A stretch of DNA of 64,000 nt from contig JASDFA010000006.1 of NCBI GenBank assembly GCA_035772735.1, positions 69,270,001-69,334,000 on the forward strand, written 5' to 3'. Positions 1 through 9,128 of this stretch are shown in pieces (within the stretch, counting starts at the first letter, position 1; each line of letters opens with the position of its first letter). A program made the position numbers and the translations under genes. The notes beneath the pieces are model-generated. The model was given only the letters and a program-made list of their open reading frames with translations, ran no database searches and had not been told where the DNA came from. The stretch comes from Datura wrightii. Lineage: Eukaryota > Streptophyta > Magnoliopsida > Solanales > Solanaceae.

Positions 1-3000
1 TTGAGCTATAAAGCTCATTTCTACTCCATTTTAGTTAATTTTTTTCAGAATTCAGAGAATTCAAAGCCCTATCACATGGTGAAAAGATATCCCAGGTAAG
101 AAACTTCACTCTTGTCTCTTTTGGGCTTTGGGAAAGAGAACCTTGGAAGAAAGTCATGGTTAGTTATTGTCTTCTTGTTGATTGTGGTGTTGCTATATTT
201 TTTAGCTGGTTCTAGGTAGTAGAAAGAGTACAAGTCTACACCTACTTTAGCTAATAACATCTCTAAGAAAGGGTAAGTAATTCCCTTTTTGATTTCTTTG
301 AGTTTATGAGGTTATAACTTGGAGAATGTTGTAGTATTGTGTTGTTGTTTCTTTGTGTGTTCTTGTGGCATGTTGCTGCCCAGTTTTTTTAGAACTTTGG
401 TAAAGTGAAGTTGCTGCTTGTTGTGTTTGTAAATTGGACTTGGAAGGAGCCTTAAGGAGTAAGCTTGAAAGGAAGATTTCCGGCAAAATTAGAGTCGAGG
501 TGCCAAGGTATGTAAAGGCGTCCCTTTCCTTATTTTTCAAGCACAAAACTAAGTCATTGAAAGGATCAATATTCCTATGTTTTAAAATCATATTGAGGCA
601 TGTATGATCCATTCCAAAGGGTTGGAAATACTTGGAATAAATCTTGAATCGTTAAGAATGGTTGAAGCAAACAAATGTGAAGTGAAAGGCGTAATTTTTA
701 TGTGATTGTTGTTGTAGTTGTAAATCGAGTCTGATGTCCCCTTAACGTGGGCACCGTGAGCTGGTTCTTTACAGTATACTATATATGTGATGTTGAATAT
801 ATGTTAAGATCTGGTCAGTTAGTGAAATTGGTAGGAAATGATAAGACGACGACTTGTAATCGAACTTAAGCTAAGAAGATGACGCTAAGCCGATTGAGGA
901 TAAACGAGCTTGTTGAAATGACGTTTTAATAATATGGTACTCCCTCCTATATGTTTATGTCTTAAAGTGCTTAAGGTAAAAAGGAGATTTTATGTTTTCC
1001 CTCCTTAAAGCTAAGCAAACGACACGTAGCAAATAAGCTAAATCGATAGATATTAAGGGGGAAAGTGTGGCTAAGTTGTTAATCTTTTCGTGACGTTATA
1101 AAAAGGGAAGATAAGAGTAAACGTTAGCCCTTTTAAGGTAATATGTGAGTAATATGCACTCTACCCGTAATTGTTTTTTAAAATCTTTGAACGACGTTAA
1201 AATATAAGCAAGACAAGGTTTAACAAATAAAGTTATCAATTAGGTAAAGCGGTAAGTGCATATAAGAATTGATGGAATAGTGAACACGAGGGTAAAGACT
1301 TGAGTGTAGAGTGAATAATGTTTGACAAAGAAGTTAAGATGAATAAGGAAAGTAGAGCTAAATATTGTTAAATTAGACGATACGGGTTACGATTGTGAAT
1401 GAGATAGGCAAACAGTTAGGAATATTAACCCTGTTCAAAAGACATTTAGTAGAAGAGTTATAAATTAAGTTGTTTATGTTCAATATGTGTTACGTTGATG
1501 AATAACTAGTAAAGTGTTAACCTTCTATGAAATAATTAGAGTTGAACGTCTGCAAAATAGTAACTTAAGTTCAGAAGCTCTCTACTATACCCCTAAATGA
1601 TTATGTTAAGTTATCTATTCTAAGTATTGAAATTATCTACCATGTCTGAAAAGGGTAATCCTAAGATCTTCTAAGTCGCTTATAATTATGTAAGCTTTCT
1701 TCAGCTCCTCAGATAATTGCAGATTTGTGTATGTCAATCCAGCATCGTCTGAATTACAGTTATAAGTCCTTATTTTCCTATAAGGCAGCACTTAGAGAGT
1801 TACTCAAGAGTTTTGAAGTTACAGAGCTCCAAGTCTCAGATCCTTAAGTTATGTCTTCATGTCCCTATGTTATGTTGAAATGTGCTATGCTAATCTAAGA
1901 AGTTTTCAAGAAATCATATTTTGAGAATCATGCTAATGTCTCAGTCAAGTATTTGAAGTTGCATACAAGTCATTATAAGAATTTCCGATAAGAAGTCTTA
2001 ATGTATATGATTTTCATGTTATAACATACAGATGATTCTTTCAGTTATATTCAAGTCATACATCCATATGTTTAGCTCTTGTTGAGTTATCATTTGAATT
2101 TCCTAAATTCAGAGGAGAGATTCTCCCATATACTAATGTTCCTAATGTCTAAGTAAGTATAAGCACATGCCATGATACTGATCAGTTATGCTCAGAACAT
2201 TGAATACTAGGAAGTCTCCTAGAGGTCACTCGGTTAACTAAATACGAGTTTATACGTGATACAGAAATCTCATACATTGTATGTCTGTAGTTTAGCTCTC
2301 AACTCTATATATATGTTAAGCGTTATGACAAATAACTCCAAGTTCGTAGTTATAATTTCCATGTTTTCTTACAAATAAGTGAAATGAATTAAGAAGTATA
2401 TGTGCTCATCTACGTGATAAGTTTGGTAATGAAATTTCAATGTATAGTTGTCGATACAGGTAAAGGAACCACCTCGTGGGCGGTACATATTTGCAGTTCC
2501 CAGATGTTAAAGCATTGTATAGAAATGAGCTATATGTGTTTATAGCCAAGCAATATGTTAAATTGATAGGATTATTTGTAGGACACCGTTTGTAAGCCTA
2601 CAAAAGTTCTTATGTTGTATAAACCTCTTGAAGGTACATTGAGTAACTGAGTTGACATGTATATATATAATTTGACAGCTTTACGTGATATATATGCATA
2701 TTTTTTTAGCTTTACATGATATGTTTGCTCACTTGAATTTATGTGTTAGAAAGAGGCCTATTCGGACCACAGATTTAACATTTGTCATTTATATGTCTTA
2801 CGTGTTAAATTGACTCAATATAAGCCATATTGGCTCCATTTATGCATATGATTGAGAATTATTTTTTTATTTTTCCCTGGTGTACACCGGCTTGAGATAT
2901 CTTTATTTTACCCCGGTATGGCACACCGACTGGAGATATTTTTATTTTACCCCAGCATGGTACATCGGCTGGAGATATTTTTATTTTTCCACGGTATAGT

Positions 3001-3812
3001 ACACCGGCTGGACAAATTTTATATATGAATTTATGGTTGGCTGGTCGCTGGCATTACAGTTATAGTTTCTTTCTTGTGCATTTCTTAATTGCATTTTCAT
3101 CTCATTATAGAGTTATTATCAAGTTTTGGATTCCAGGTTGTTCCTATTCCTTATTCCTGGTTCAGTTATCTTGAGTTCACTTATGTTATAGTAAGTTTTT
3201 ATCAATTACAGGTTGCAGAATTCCCGGTTATATCTATCATTTATATGTTTATGTGTTGAGTCAGTTATTACAAGATTGTTATCTCATGTTTATAGTTTCA
3301 GCCTTACATACCAGCATATTTCATTCGTACTGACGTCTCTTTTCTTGGGGACCTGCGTTCGTGCCGCAGGTGCAGGTAGAGGTCAGGATTGCCAACTGAG
3401 TAGCAGATCATGAGATCAATGGATGGTTGGTAGGCTCCTTTCTTCCTGGAGCTAGGGCTTAGTTATTTATGCTTGAGTTTTGAGATGCGGTTATGGGTAG
3501 GTCGGAGCCCTATTCTGACCATCAGTCAATTTACTCTTTAGAGGCTTTGTTGACTTAGTATATACGGTGTTATTCAGTTTGTGGCCTCGTCAGCTTATTG
3601 TTGCTTGATTTAACATACTAATTGCCTTGGTTGCATTGCGATTGTTCACCCCGTATTGTTAAGACCTTATAGGTCCAGTTTATACTTTAGTTGATTATGA
3701 CAGGTGGCCTGGATGGCCTAAGTGTTACAGTTACAGATGTCATATATCCGGCTTCTCGATTAATTATGAATCGAGTGCCAATTGTGCCCTACCCCAGTTT
3801 TGGGGCATGACA
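1..3812 (+). mobile_element. Ty3/gypsy LTR (3' part or solo LTR), left end outside window
   Basis: This non-coding stretch ends at 3802-3812 with GGGGCATGACA, the sense-strand LTR end also used by the Tekay-type element further right. The last 800 bases (from about 3010) resemble the end of the LTR at 60182-61516, including the shared stretch around 'ctgaccatcagtcaattta' and 'ttagaggctt'. No primer-binding site follows 3812, so this is a 3' LTR or a solo LTR rather than a 5' LTR. It carries an imperfect tandem repeat (2867-3012). I see no gene in it: the short frames at 72-260, 304-612 and 3213-3413 have no recognisable domain. Assigning the whole 3.8 kb to one LTR is inference, since the left boundary is outside the window. 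Confidence 0.6.
2867..3012. repeat. Four imperfect copies of a ~39-bp tandem repeat
   Basis: A unit containing 'ccccggtatggcacaccg', 'ctggagatat' and 'tttttatttt' recurs about four times; the 'ccc-gg' block starts near 2875, 2911, 2950 and 2989, giving spacings of 36, 39 and 39. Copies differ by several bases. It lies inside the LTR, upstream of its 3' end. There are no unique spacers, so it is an ordinary minisatellite-like LTR array. Confidence 0.85.
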
Positions 3813-3815
3813 CTA

Positions 3816-4150
3816 ATAATTTTAGGCAAAGTATTAATTATCTTTATAAAGTCATCCCAAAATTTTGGATCATCAACTATTATAGCTCCATCACTATATT
3901 AAAATCTAAAACTACTTCAAGTCTTTAACAAAGCTATACTTTCATAACATTTCTTCCAATATCTCATTTTATTTTTGATATGTGGTTCACCTTTCAATCC
4001 ACTATTAGGATGATGCTTGTGTATGTAACGCTCTAAATCTGCCCCAACCTAAAGGTTCAATTATCAGCTCTCCAGCCATTAGCGCACAGCTCTTTTAACC
4101 CATCTAGAAGAGTGTGCTCTTCTTCTGGAATCCACAGCCTTTGTGTCGAA
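3816..4150 (-). pseudogene. Myb/SANT-like DNA-binding protein of a PIF/Harbinger element (decayed)
   Basis: On the minus strand, broken frames read 'LWIPEEEHTLLDGLKELC' and 'NGWRAD' near the right end, 'GLKGEPHIKNKMRYWKKCY' in the middle and 'DDPKFWDDFIKI' at the left. This is the order of the plant Myb/SANT-like domain (Myb_DNA-bind_3) found in the second gene of PIF/Harbinger transposons, where the protein helps the transposase bind DNA. Stops and frameshifts interrupt it, so it is a relic. It lies beside the transposase gene on the same strand, which supports the pairing. The left side is cut off at the LTR boundary at 3812, suggesting the LTR element landed in, or deleted, the rest of the transposon. 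Confidence 0.65.
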
Positions 4151-4600
4151 GGTGTTGAGTTGCTTAGGTTTTTTTGACGCCTTTGTTTGAAGATTTTTGA
4201 CTGTTCATTTTACTTGCAAAATCTTGTGAACATATTAGCAAGTAAAATCAGAAAGGAGGACAAAATATCATAATAGCTTCAGAAAATATGCTTTTATATG
4301 AGAGATGCATTTCTAAATTAATACACTTCATAATTATAAAATAATGTGCAATTAAGTTCAACAAATTCAACTAAGCTTCACTATAAATGAAAGCATACAA
4401 CATCAAAAGATGCTAAAAGTACATAAGGATGTGCAAGTAAAGTCATAAAAATGTTTAACTGCTTGGCAACTATAAAATTCATACAAAAATAATTCAAAAG
4501 AGCTAACAAAGTCCAAAAAGTGTTCTATAGCTAACATGTTGCAATTTAGACCAATAACTGCAACACAATGAAGTAAAAAATGCCCAATGCTCTCAACTTT

Positions 4601-6004
4601 CATTTGAAACAGATCGTGCATTCCACATTGATTTGAGCCAGCTCATACCTCCAAGTGATCCACTCCTCAGACAATTCAACAATATCAATATTTTTGTGTT
4701 GATACTCTACTTGTTCTTCCATTTCAATGTTTAAGGGATCCACTTCCATCTCTCTATGAATAAAGTTATGAATCAACCAACAAGCACTACTGATCCTATT
4801 ATGAACCTTAATTGAGTATCATAAAGAGCTTTTAAGAATTCCCCAACGTCCTTTCTGTAGACCAAATGCTCTTTCAATAACATTACGAGCCCTAGCATGC
4901 CTCATGTTGAAAAGCTCTTCTTTACATCGAGGCAATGGATTATCACCTCGCCAATCCTTTAACCAATTTCTATATCCTCGATAAGATGAAAGAAAACATT
5001 TTCCATTCGTATATCCTCCATCATATAAATAATAATTACCTGTAATATAAACATACAATTTAGTTACTCTTACATTTCCATTCTTTTTGTGATGTAACTT
5101 GAAAGCATATATATGGCATACCCTCGTGGATTTTCAAATCATTCCTTCTTACTATAGCATCTCATAATACACGACTATCGACAGCTGATCCTTCCCGACT
5201 AGGTTACACATAAGTAAAATTGAGGTTTCTAGCACAAACTCCTAACACATTAGTTGTTATCTCTCCCTTCCTTGCCTTGTATCTTGGTTTGTGTTGGGAT
5301 GGAACTCCAATGCGAATGTAAGTACCATCTAGTTCACCTAAACAACCCTGTAAGATAAATTATAGTGTTATCTCTAAGTATAAAAATATCTCTGTAAAAC
5401 TGTAAAAATTGCATTTTTTTTTTCATAAATTAGTAAATGCTAAACAGCAATTTCATACCTTAAACCATTTCCATCGATCTTCAATCTCATCCTCAATCAC
5501 CGGTTTAGAATTAACAAGTAACAATGGAGTTAGTTTGAGAATAGCATTCAAGCATTCACTGAAAGTCTGACTCACGCTCCATCCCGATCCAATATAATCA
5601 ATTTTGATAGATCTATTCTTCTCATGATGAGCCAAAATATTTAAAAACATTGCTAACTTTTTGCTGCTTGATATACTTTTACTATCGGTCAGACCTCCCA
5701 TATCCTTAATTAAGAGAACTAAAGTATGAAAGGCATTTTTATCCATTGTTAACTTATCGATACATATAATATCATTTTCATTTATGATACATTGTAAGTG
5801 AGAAATATTTTTTGGAACTCGAACCCTCATATGGTACCTAATCTCACGCCTGTTTCGACGTCGTCTTCTTAGAGAATGACCATGACTAGCCATGAAAAGG
5901 CAAATAAGGACAATAAGAAATTGCTGGCACATTATCTCCTCAAGGATAATATATTCAATACCTGACAGTGGTTGAAGATCCATAATAACACCTAGTTTTG
6001 CCAA
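4601..6004 (-). pseudogene. PIF/Harbinger (HARBI1-like) DDE transposase, intron-containing, broken
   Basis: Exon 1 (6004-5460) holds a plant Harbinger N-terminal domain (DUF8040-like), with 'MGGLTDSKSISSSKKLAMFL' and 'LAHHEKNRSIKIDYI', and ends 'RWKWFK'. Exon 2 (5347-5122) begins 'GCLGELDGTYIRIGVPSQHK' with the first catalytic Asp, followed by 'GSAVDSRVL' with the second. Exon 3 (5039-4819 and beyond) reads 'YYLYDGGYTNGKCFLS' and 'HARARNVIERAFGLQKGRWG', with the catalytic Glu region. Introns 5348-5459 and 5040-5121 have GT/AG ends and join in phase. Exon 2 contains two in-frame stops (after 'NFTYV' and after 'SRVL'). After 4819 the C-terminus continues in another frame ('EMEVDPLNIEMEEQVEYQ') to about 4601. 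Family assignment is firm; the gene cannot make a full protein. Confidence 0.8.
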
Positions 6005-7046
6005 AAAAAAATGAAAAGAATGAATAGATATAAATTTTTTAAATAAGCCTAAGTTCTTGGGTGGTTGTGTTGGCCATTCATGTTGGTATATAAGAATTTT
6101 GAGTAGAATTGAAAAATCACTTGAATTGAATTTATATGTTAGGGGTCACATTTGGTACTGCAATTACGGATTTAACTAATTATAGTTTGTTGTGTTAGAA
6201 TTTGGTTAATATTTGTCATGTGCATAACAAGTGCTGAAAGGGGTTGCTCTAATATTTGGAAGCCCTTTATTAGTGGGTGAAAAGTAAGAAGACCTTTAGA
6301 ACATCTAATTTTGCCAAAAAATGAAAAGAATGAATACATATAAAACTTTTAAATAATTATCTATGAGCATAAATTTGTAATTTTCAACCAAATAGAAAGT
6401 GAAACAGATGAGCTCAAAGCATTTCCAAAAAGAGGCTAAACCTAAATTTTATGGTTGCATTTTTTCGCAACTATTTGCTAAATTGAACTTGGCAAAACAC
6501 TTTGATAGCATTCAAAAACGGTTGGCATACTCTGAATCGCTGATTTTGATAGCATTTAAGAAAGGTTGACAACCTGCTACTTGGTAGAGAAAGAACATAA
6601 CCCAAATTGTGAAATATGGGTAGAAAGAGCAAACAATTAATAAAGATATACGTTTAATAGAAGTCTAACCTCGTAAAGAAAAGCAAATAATGAAAGACTA
6701 GGTAGAAGATTGAAGAAGAAGATGATTCGATTGCAATCATCGGTGCTTTTCCATCGCCAAAGCGTACCAAAGAAGAGAGAGAACTGTTGTTTCTGCAGAA
6801 TACCATGGAAAGAATTCTGGAAAAGATTTTAAAGGGATTTCAGGGGTAATTATGTCTTTTGAATAGATAATGCATGTATTAAAATTCTTTGTATTACTAG
6901 TGCCATAGTTTATGATGTATTAGTAATACATAGTATATTATCAAATAAAGTGTATAAGTAATGCAAGCATTAGGTATATTTAAATTGAAAAATTATATCA
7001 AACTAATGCTTGTATTATTTTTGTTAATACACTTCACCAAATGACC
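6005..7046. mobile_element. Right-hand non-coding end of the Harbinger element with candidate terminal repeat
   Basis: AT-rich sequence upstream of the transposase, without any convincing gene. The far end is rich in palindromic pieces such as 'taatgcaagcatta' (6960-6973) and stops at 'cacttcaccaaatgaccac' (7030-7048), which read outward resembles the 'GGTCATTTGG' type of PIF/Tourist terminal repeat, next to TAA, a typical target trinucleotide. The matching left end was not found (lost at 3812), so the boundary is an inference. The pararetrovirus cluster begins about ten bases further on. Confidence 0.4.
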
Positions 7047-7057
7047 ACTAATAGTGT

Positions 7058-7213
7058 ACGAGAATCTTTCTCAAAGGGAGGAAATTTCGTCCCCATCAAT
7101 TAACATGGAAGATATTCCAAAAGATAGCCCGTTATACGAAGCTTTACAGCAGCATATAGCTAGCAAAAAGAAGCAAAGTAATACCTACCCTTCTATTGCC
7201 ATGGAGACGGCAG
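7058..7213 (+). pseudogene. EPRV ORF4 (transactivator-like) internal fragment
   Basis: Frame reads 'ENLSQREEISSPSINMED' and 'KDSPLYEALQQHIASKKKQ', the same as ORF4 of copies B and C (codons roughly 70-120). It breaks off at the shared 'ggcag' where antisense movement-protein DNA begins. One substitution (Pro for Ala) distinguishes it from B and C. Confidence 0.85.
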
Positions 7214-7290
7214 AACGATTTAATCTGGCCGGACCATAGATCGGTTCTAAAGGATCAATATATGAATGTCCTGCAGATGTAGATAATCTT
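7209..7290 (-). pseudogene. Antisense fragment of EPRV movement-protein gene inside ORF4
   Basis: The plus strand here matches 15268-15348 almost base for base ('cgatttaatctggccggacc', then 'tgaatgtcctgcagatgtag'). At 15268-15348 that strand is the antisense of the movement-protein gene. In segment A it sits between two pieces of ORF4 that read in the opposite sense. The left junction shares 'ggcag' and the right junction shares 'aatct' between the donor sequences. This fits microhomology-driven joining or template switching. Confidence 0.88.
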
Positions 7291-7507
7291 GCTGGAATCA
7301 TTCGAACAAACTTCCAGCAAGTCCGATACCTCCATGAAGAGTCAGTCAAATTATGAAGACTCTCAAGCAGATAAAGAAACTGACACTGAAGAAGTGTTAA
7401 GAGAAGCAGAAAGGCTTTTACAACAAGATAAACTAGAAGATGGAGATAGTGACGAAGATTTCGTCCAAAGAATGATGAACGCACAAGGGAAAAAGAAGAT
7501 CGGATAA
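7287..7507 (+). pseudogene. EPRV ORF4 3'-terminal fragment
   Basis: Encodes the acidic C-terminal tail of ORF4 ('NYEDSQADKETDTEEVLREA', then 'MMNAQGKKKIG' and stop). It matches the ends of the B (9129) and C (22336) copies. The join upstream to movement-protein antisense DNA separates it from any ORF4 start, so it is non-functional as a protein unit. It is directly followed by the viral promoter. Confidence 0.85.
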
Positions 7508-7531
7508 GATCAAGAGACCCTGTGGACCCCT

Positions 7532-7600
7532 TGACAGAAATATCTGTCACTGTGCGATGATAAAACACACTGTACAAAAATTCTTTTTCTTCTATTTAAA
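7532..7600 (+). promoter_or_regulatory. EPRV promoter A: dyad plus TATA box
   Basis: TATTTAAA at 7593-7600 matches the TATA box of caulimovirid large-transcript promoters, between the end of ORF4 and a CT-rich leader. About 44 bases upstream of it is a perfect dyad, TGACAGA-aata-TCTGTCA (7532-7549). Downstream, several TTTGTA motifs and a TC-rich tract (about 7640-7680) follow, as often seen near pararetroviral leaders and polyadenylation regions. The direction is toward segment B, i.e. into antisense sequence. Activity is not shown by the sequence. Confidence 0.7.
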
Positions 7601-8334
7601 GAGGCCTTTGCCTCATTTGTAAAACATCAGAAATTTTCATTTTCCTCTCTCTCTCTAGGTTTTTGCTCTGCCTTCTCTCTAAAAAGAAGACACAGCTTTT
7701 TGTAAATCCTCTCTTGTAATTTTACATTTTGTATAGAAAAACTAAAAATCGTCCAAGCTTTGGACACAACTTTCGGCCTCAAGGTATTTTATTTTCTGTC
7801 TTTAAATTTACTATTTCTCTGATGGCCGAGCTTATAGCCGGTTAAACATCTATCTATGTTGAATACCATGCTGCTTGAATCCCCATAAAGATGAACTAGA
7901 CTTTATTAAAATCAAGAGATTTTATTATATGAACTTTAAAGATTTAGTGTTAATATTAATAGCTTGGTTCGGAGATGGTGGTACAGTCGGCAAGAATACT
8001 GTAGATCTTGGATTTGCCTTAGTGGCTACGTACAGTTGCCCGGTGAAAAAGCCCGTTTATTGGAGTTGTTTAGGGCTGTTGTTATCCCGGGGAGCCCCTA
8101 AAAAGGTATCCTGTACACATGGTCTCAAGATCCGGCAGTATTCTTTGCTCAGACAGGCCCCATGCTTCGGTGAAAGATTACCATACAGCTATTAATCTAT
8201 ATATTAAATTTTTATACAGATCATACAATAATCTCTCTTTGTTTTGATTCTTGTTTGAAGACAAGGGTATTATTGATAAGGTCTATCACCGTCGAGCGGA
8301 CTACCGCCGGCAACGAAAGATCCTGTTTACATGG
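7601..8334 (+). promoter_or_regulatory. EPRV leader / intergenic region A
   Basis: About 730 bases of non-coding viral leader from just after the TATA box to the primer-binding-site edge. It carries a short upstream ORF (ATG at 7868, stop at 7886-7888) and a longer open frame ending at 8195. That longer frame has its first ATG only at 7929. The same leader occurs in B (8340-9035) and C (22430-23160). It ends at the bases where viral DNA has its primer-site discontinuity. Confidence 0.75.
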
Positions 8335-8339
8335 CTCAT

Positions 8340-9128
8340 CTCGACGGTGATAGACCTTATCAATAATACCCTTGTCTTCAAACAAGAATCAAAAAAAAGA
8401 GAGATTATTGTATGATCTATATAAAAATTTAGTATATAGATTAATAGTTGTATGGTAATCTTTCACCGAAGCATGGGGCCTGTCTGAGCAAAGAATACTG
8501 CCGGATCTTGAGACCATGTGTACAGGATACCTTTTTAGGGGCTCCCCGGGATAACAACAGCCCTAAACAACTCCAATAAATGGGCTTTTTCATCGGGCAA
8601 CTGTACGTAGCCACTAAGGCAAATCCAAGATCTACAGTATTCTTGCCGACTGTACCACCATCTCCGAACCAAGCTATTAATATTAACACTAAATCTTTAA
8701 AGTTCACATAATAAAATCTCTTGATTTTAATAAAGTCTAGTTCATCTTTATGGGGATTCAAGCAGCATGGTATTCAACATAGATAGATGTTTAGCCGGCT
8801 ATAAGCTCGGCCATCAGAGAAATAGTAAATTTAAAGACAGAAAATAAAATACCTTGAGGCCGAAAGTTGTGTCCAAAGCTTGGACGATTTTTAGTTTTTC
8901 TATACAAAATGTAAAATTACAAGAGAGGATTTACAAAAAGTTGTGTCTTCTTTTTATAGAGAAGGCAGAGCAAAAACCTAGAGAGAGAGAGGAAAATGAA
9001 AATTTCTGATGTTTTACAAATGAGGCAAAGGCCTCTTTAAATAGAAGAAAAAGAATTTTTGTACAGTGTGTTTTATCATCGCACAGTGACAAATATTTCT
9101 GTCAAGGGGTCCACAGGGTCTCTTGATC
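8340..9128 (-). promoter_or_regulatory. EPRV promoter and leader B
   Basis: The TATA box TATTTAAA lies on the minus strand at 9036-9043. The upstream dyad (9087-9104) has one base changed from the perfect form seen in A. The leader runs left to 8340, where it stops about 36 bases short of the primer site. Transcription would run leftward into segment A. The open frame at 8441-8761 lacks the internal ATG present in A and C (it is GTG), arguing against it being a conserved gene. Confidence 0.75.

Larger units (their letters stand above)
7058..8334 (+). mobile_element. EPRV segment A: rearranged fragment (ORF4 pieces, promoter, leader)
   Basis: This segment matches segment C from 21027 onward, but a large part of ORF4 is missing and replaced by a short antisense piece of the movement-protein gene. 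The order is: ORF4 piece 7058-7213, antisense movement-protein piece 7209-7290, ORF4 3' piece 7287-7507, then promoter and leader to 8334. It ends at 'gtttacatgg', i.e. at the first bases of the viral tRNA primer site. It is followed head-on by segment B in opposite orientation. Preceding sequence at 7040-7057 is the Harbinger end. It encodes nothing complete. Confidence 0.88.

Noticed and set aside
7185..7577. 130-codon minus-strand frame over segment A (also 21969-22406)
   Set aside because: Antisense shadow of ORF4; it crosses the chimeric joints and part of the promoter.
8441..8761. 106-codon frames in the viral leaders as a conserved gene
   Set aside because: The frame starts with TTG, its internal ATG is lost in copy B, and the three copies are too similar for openness to mean selection. 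Kept only as a low-interest finding.
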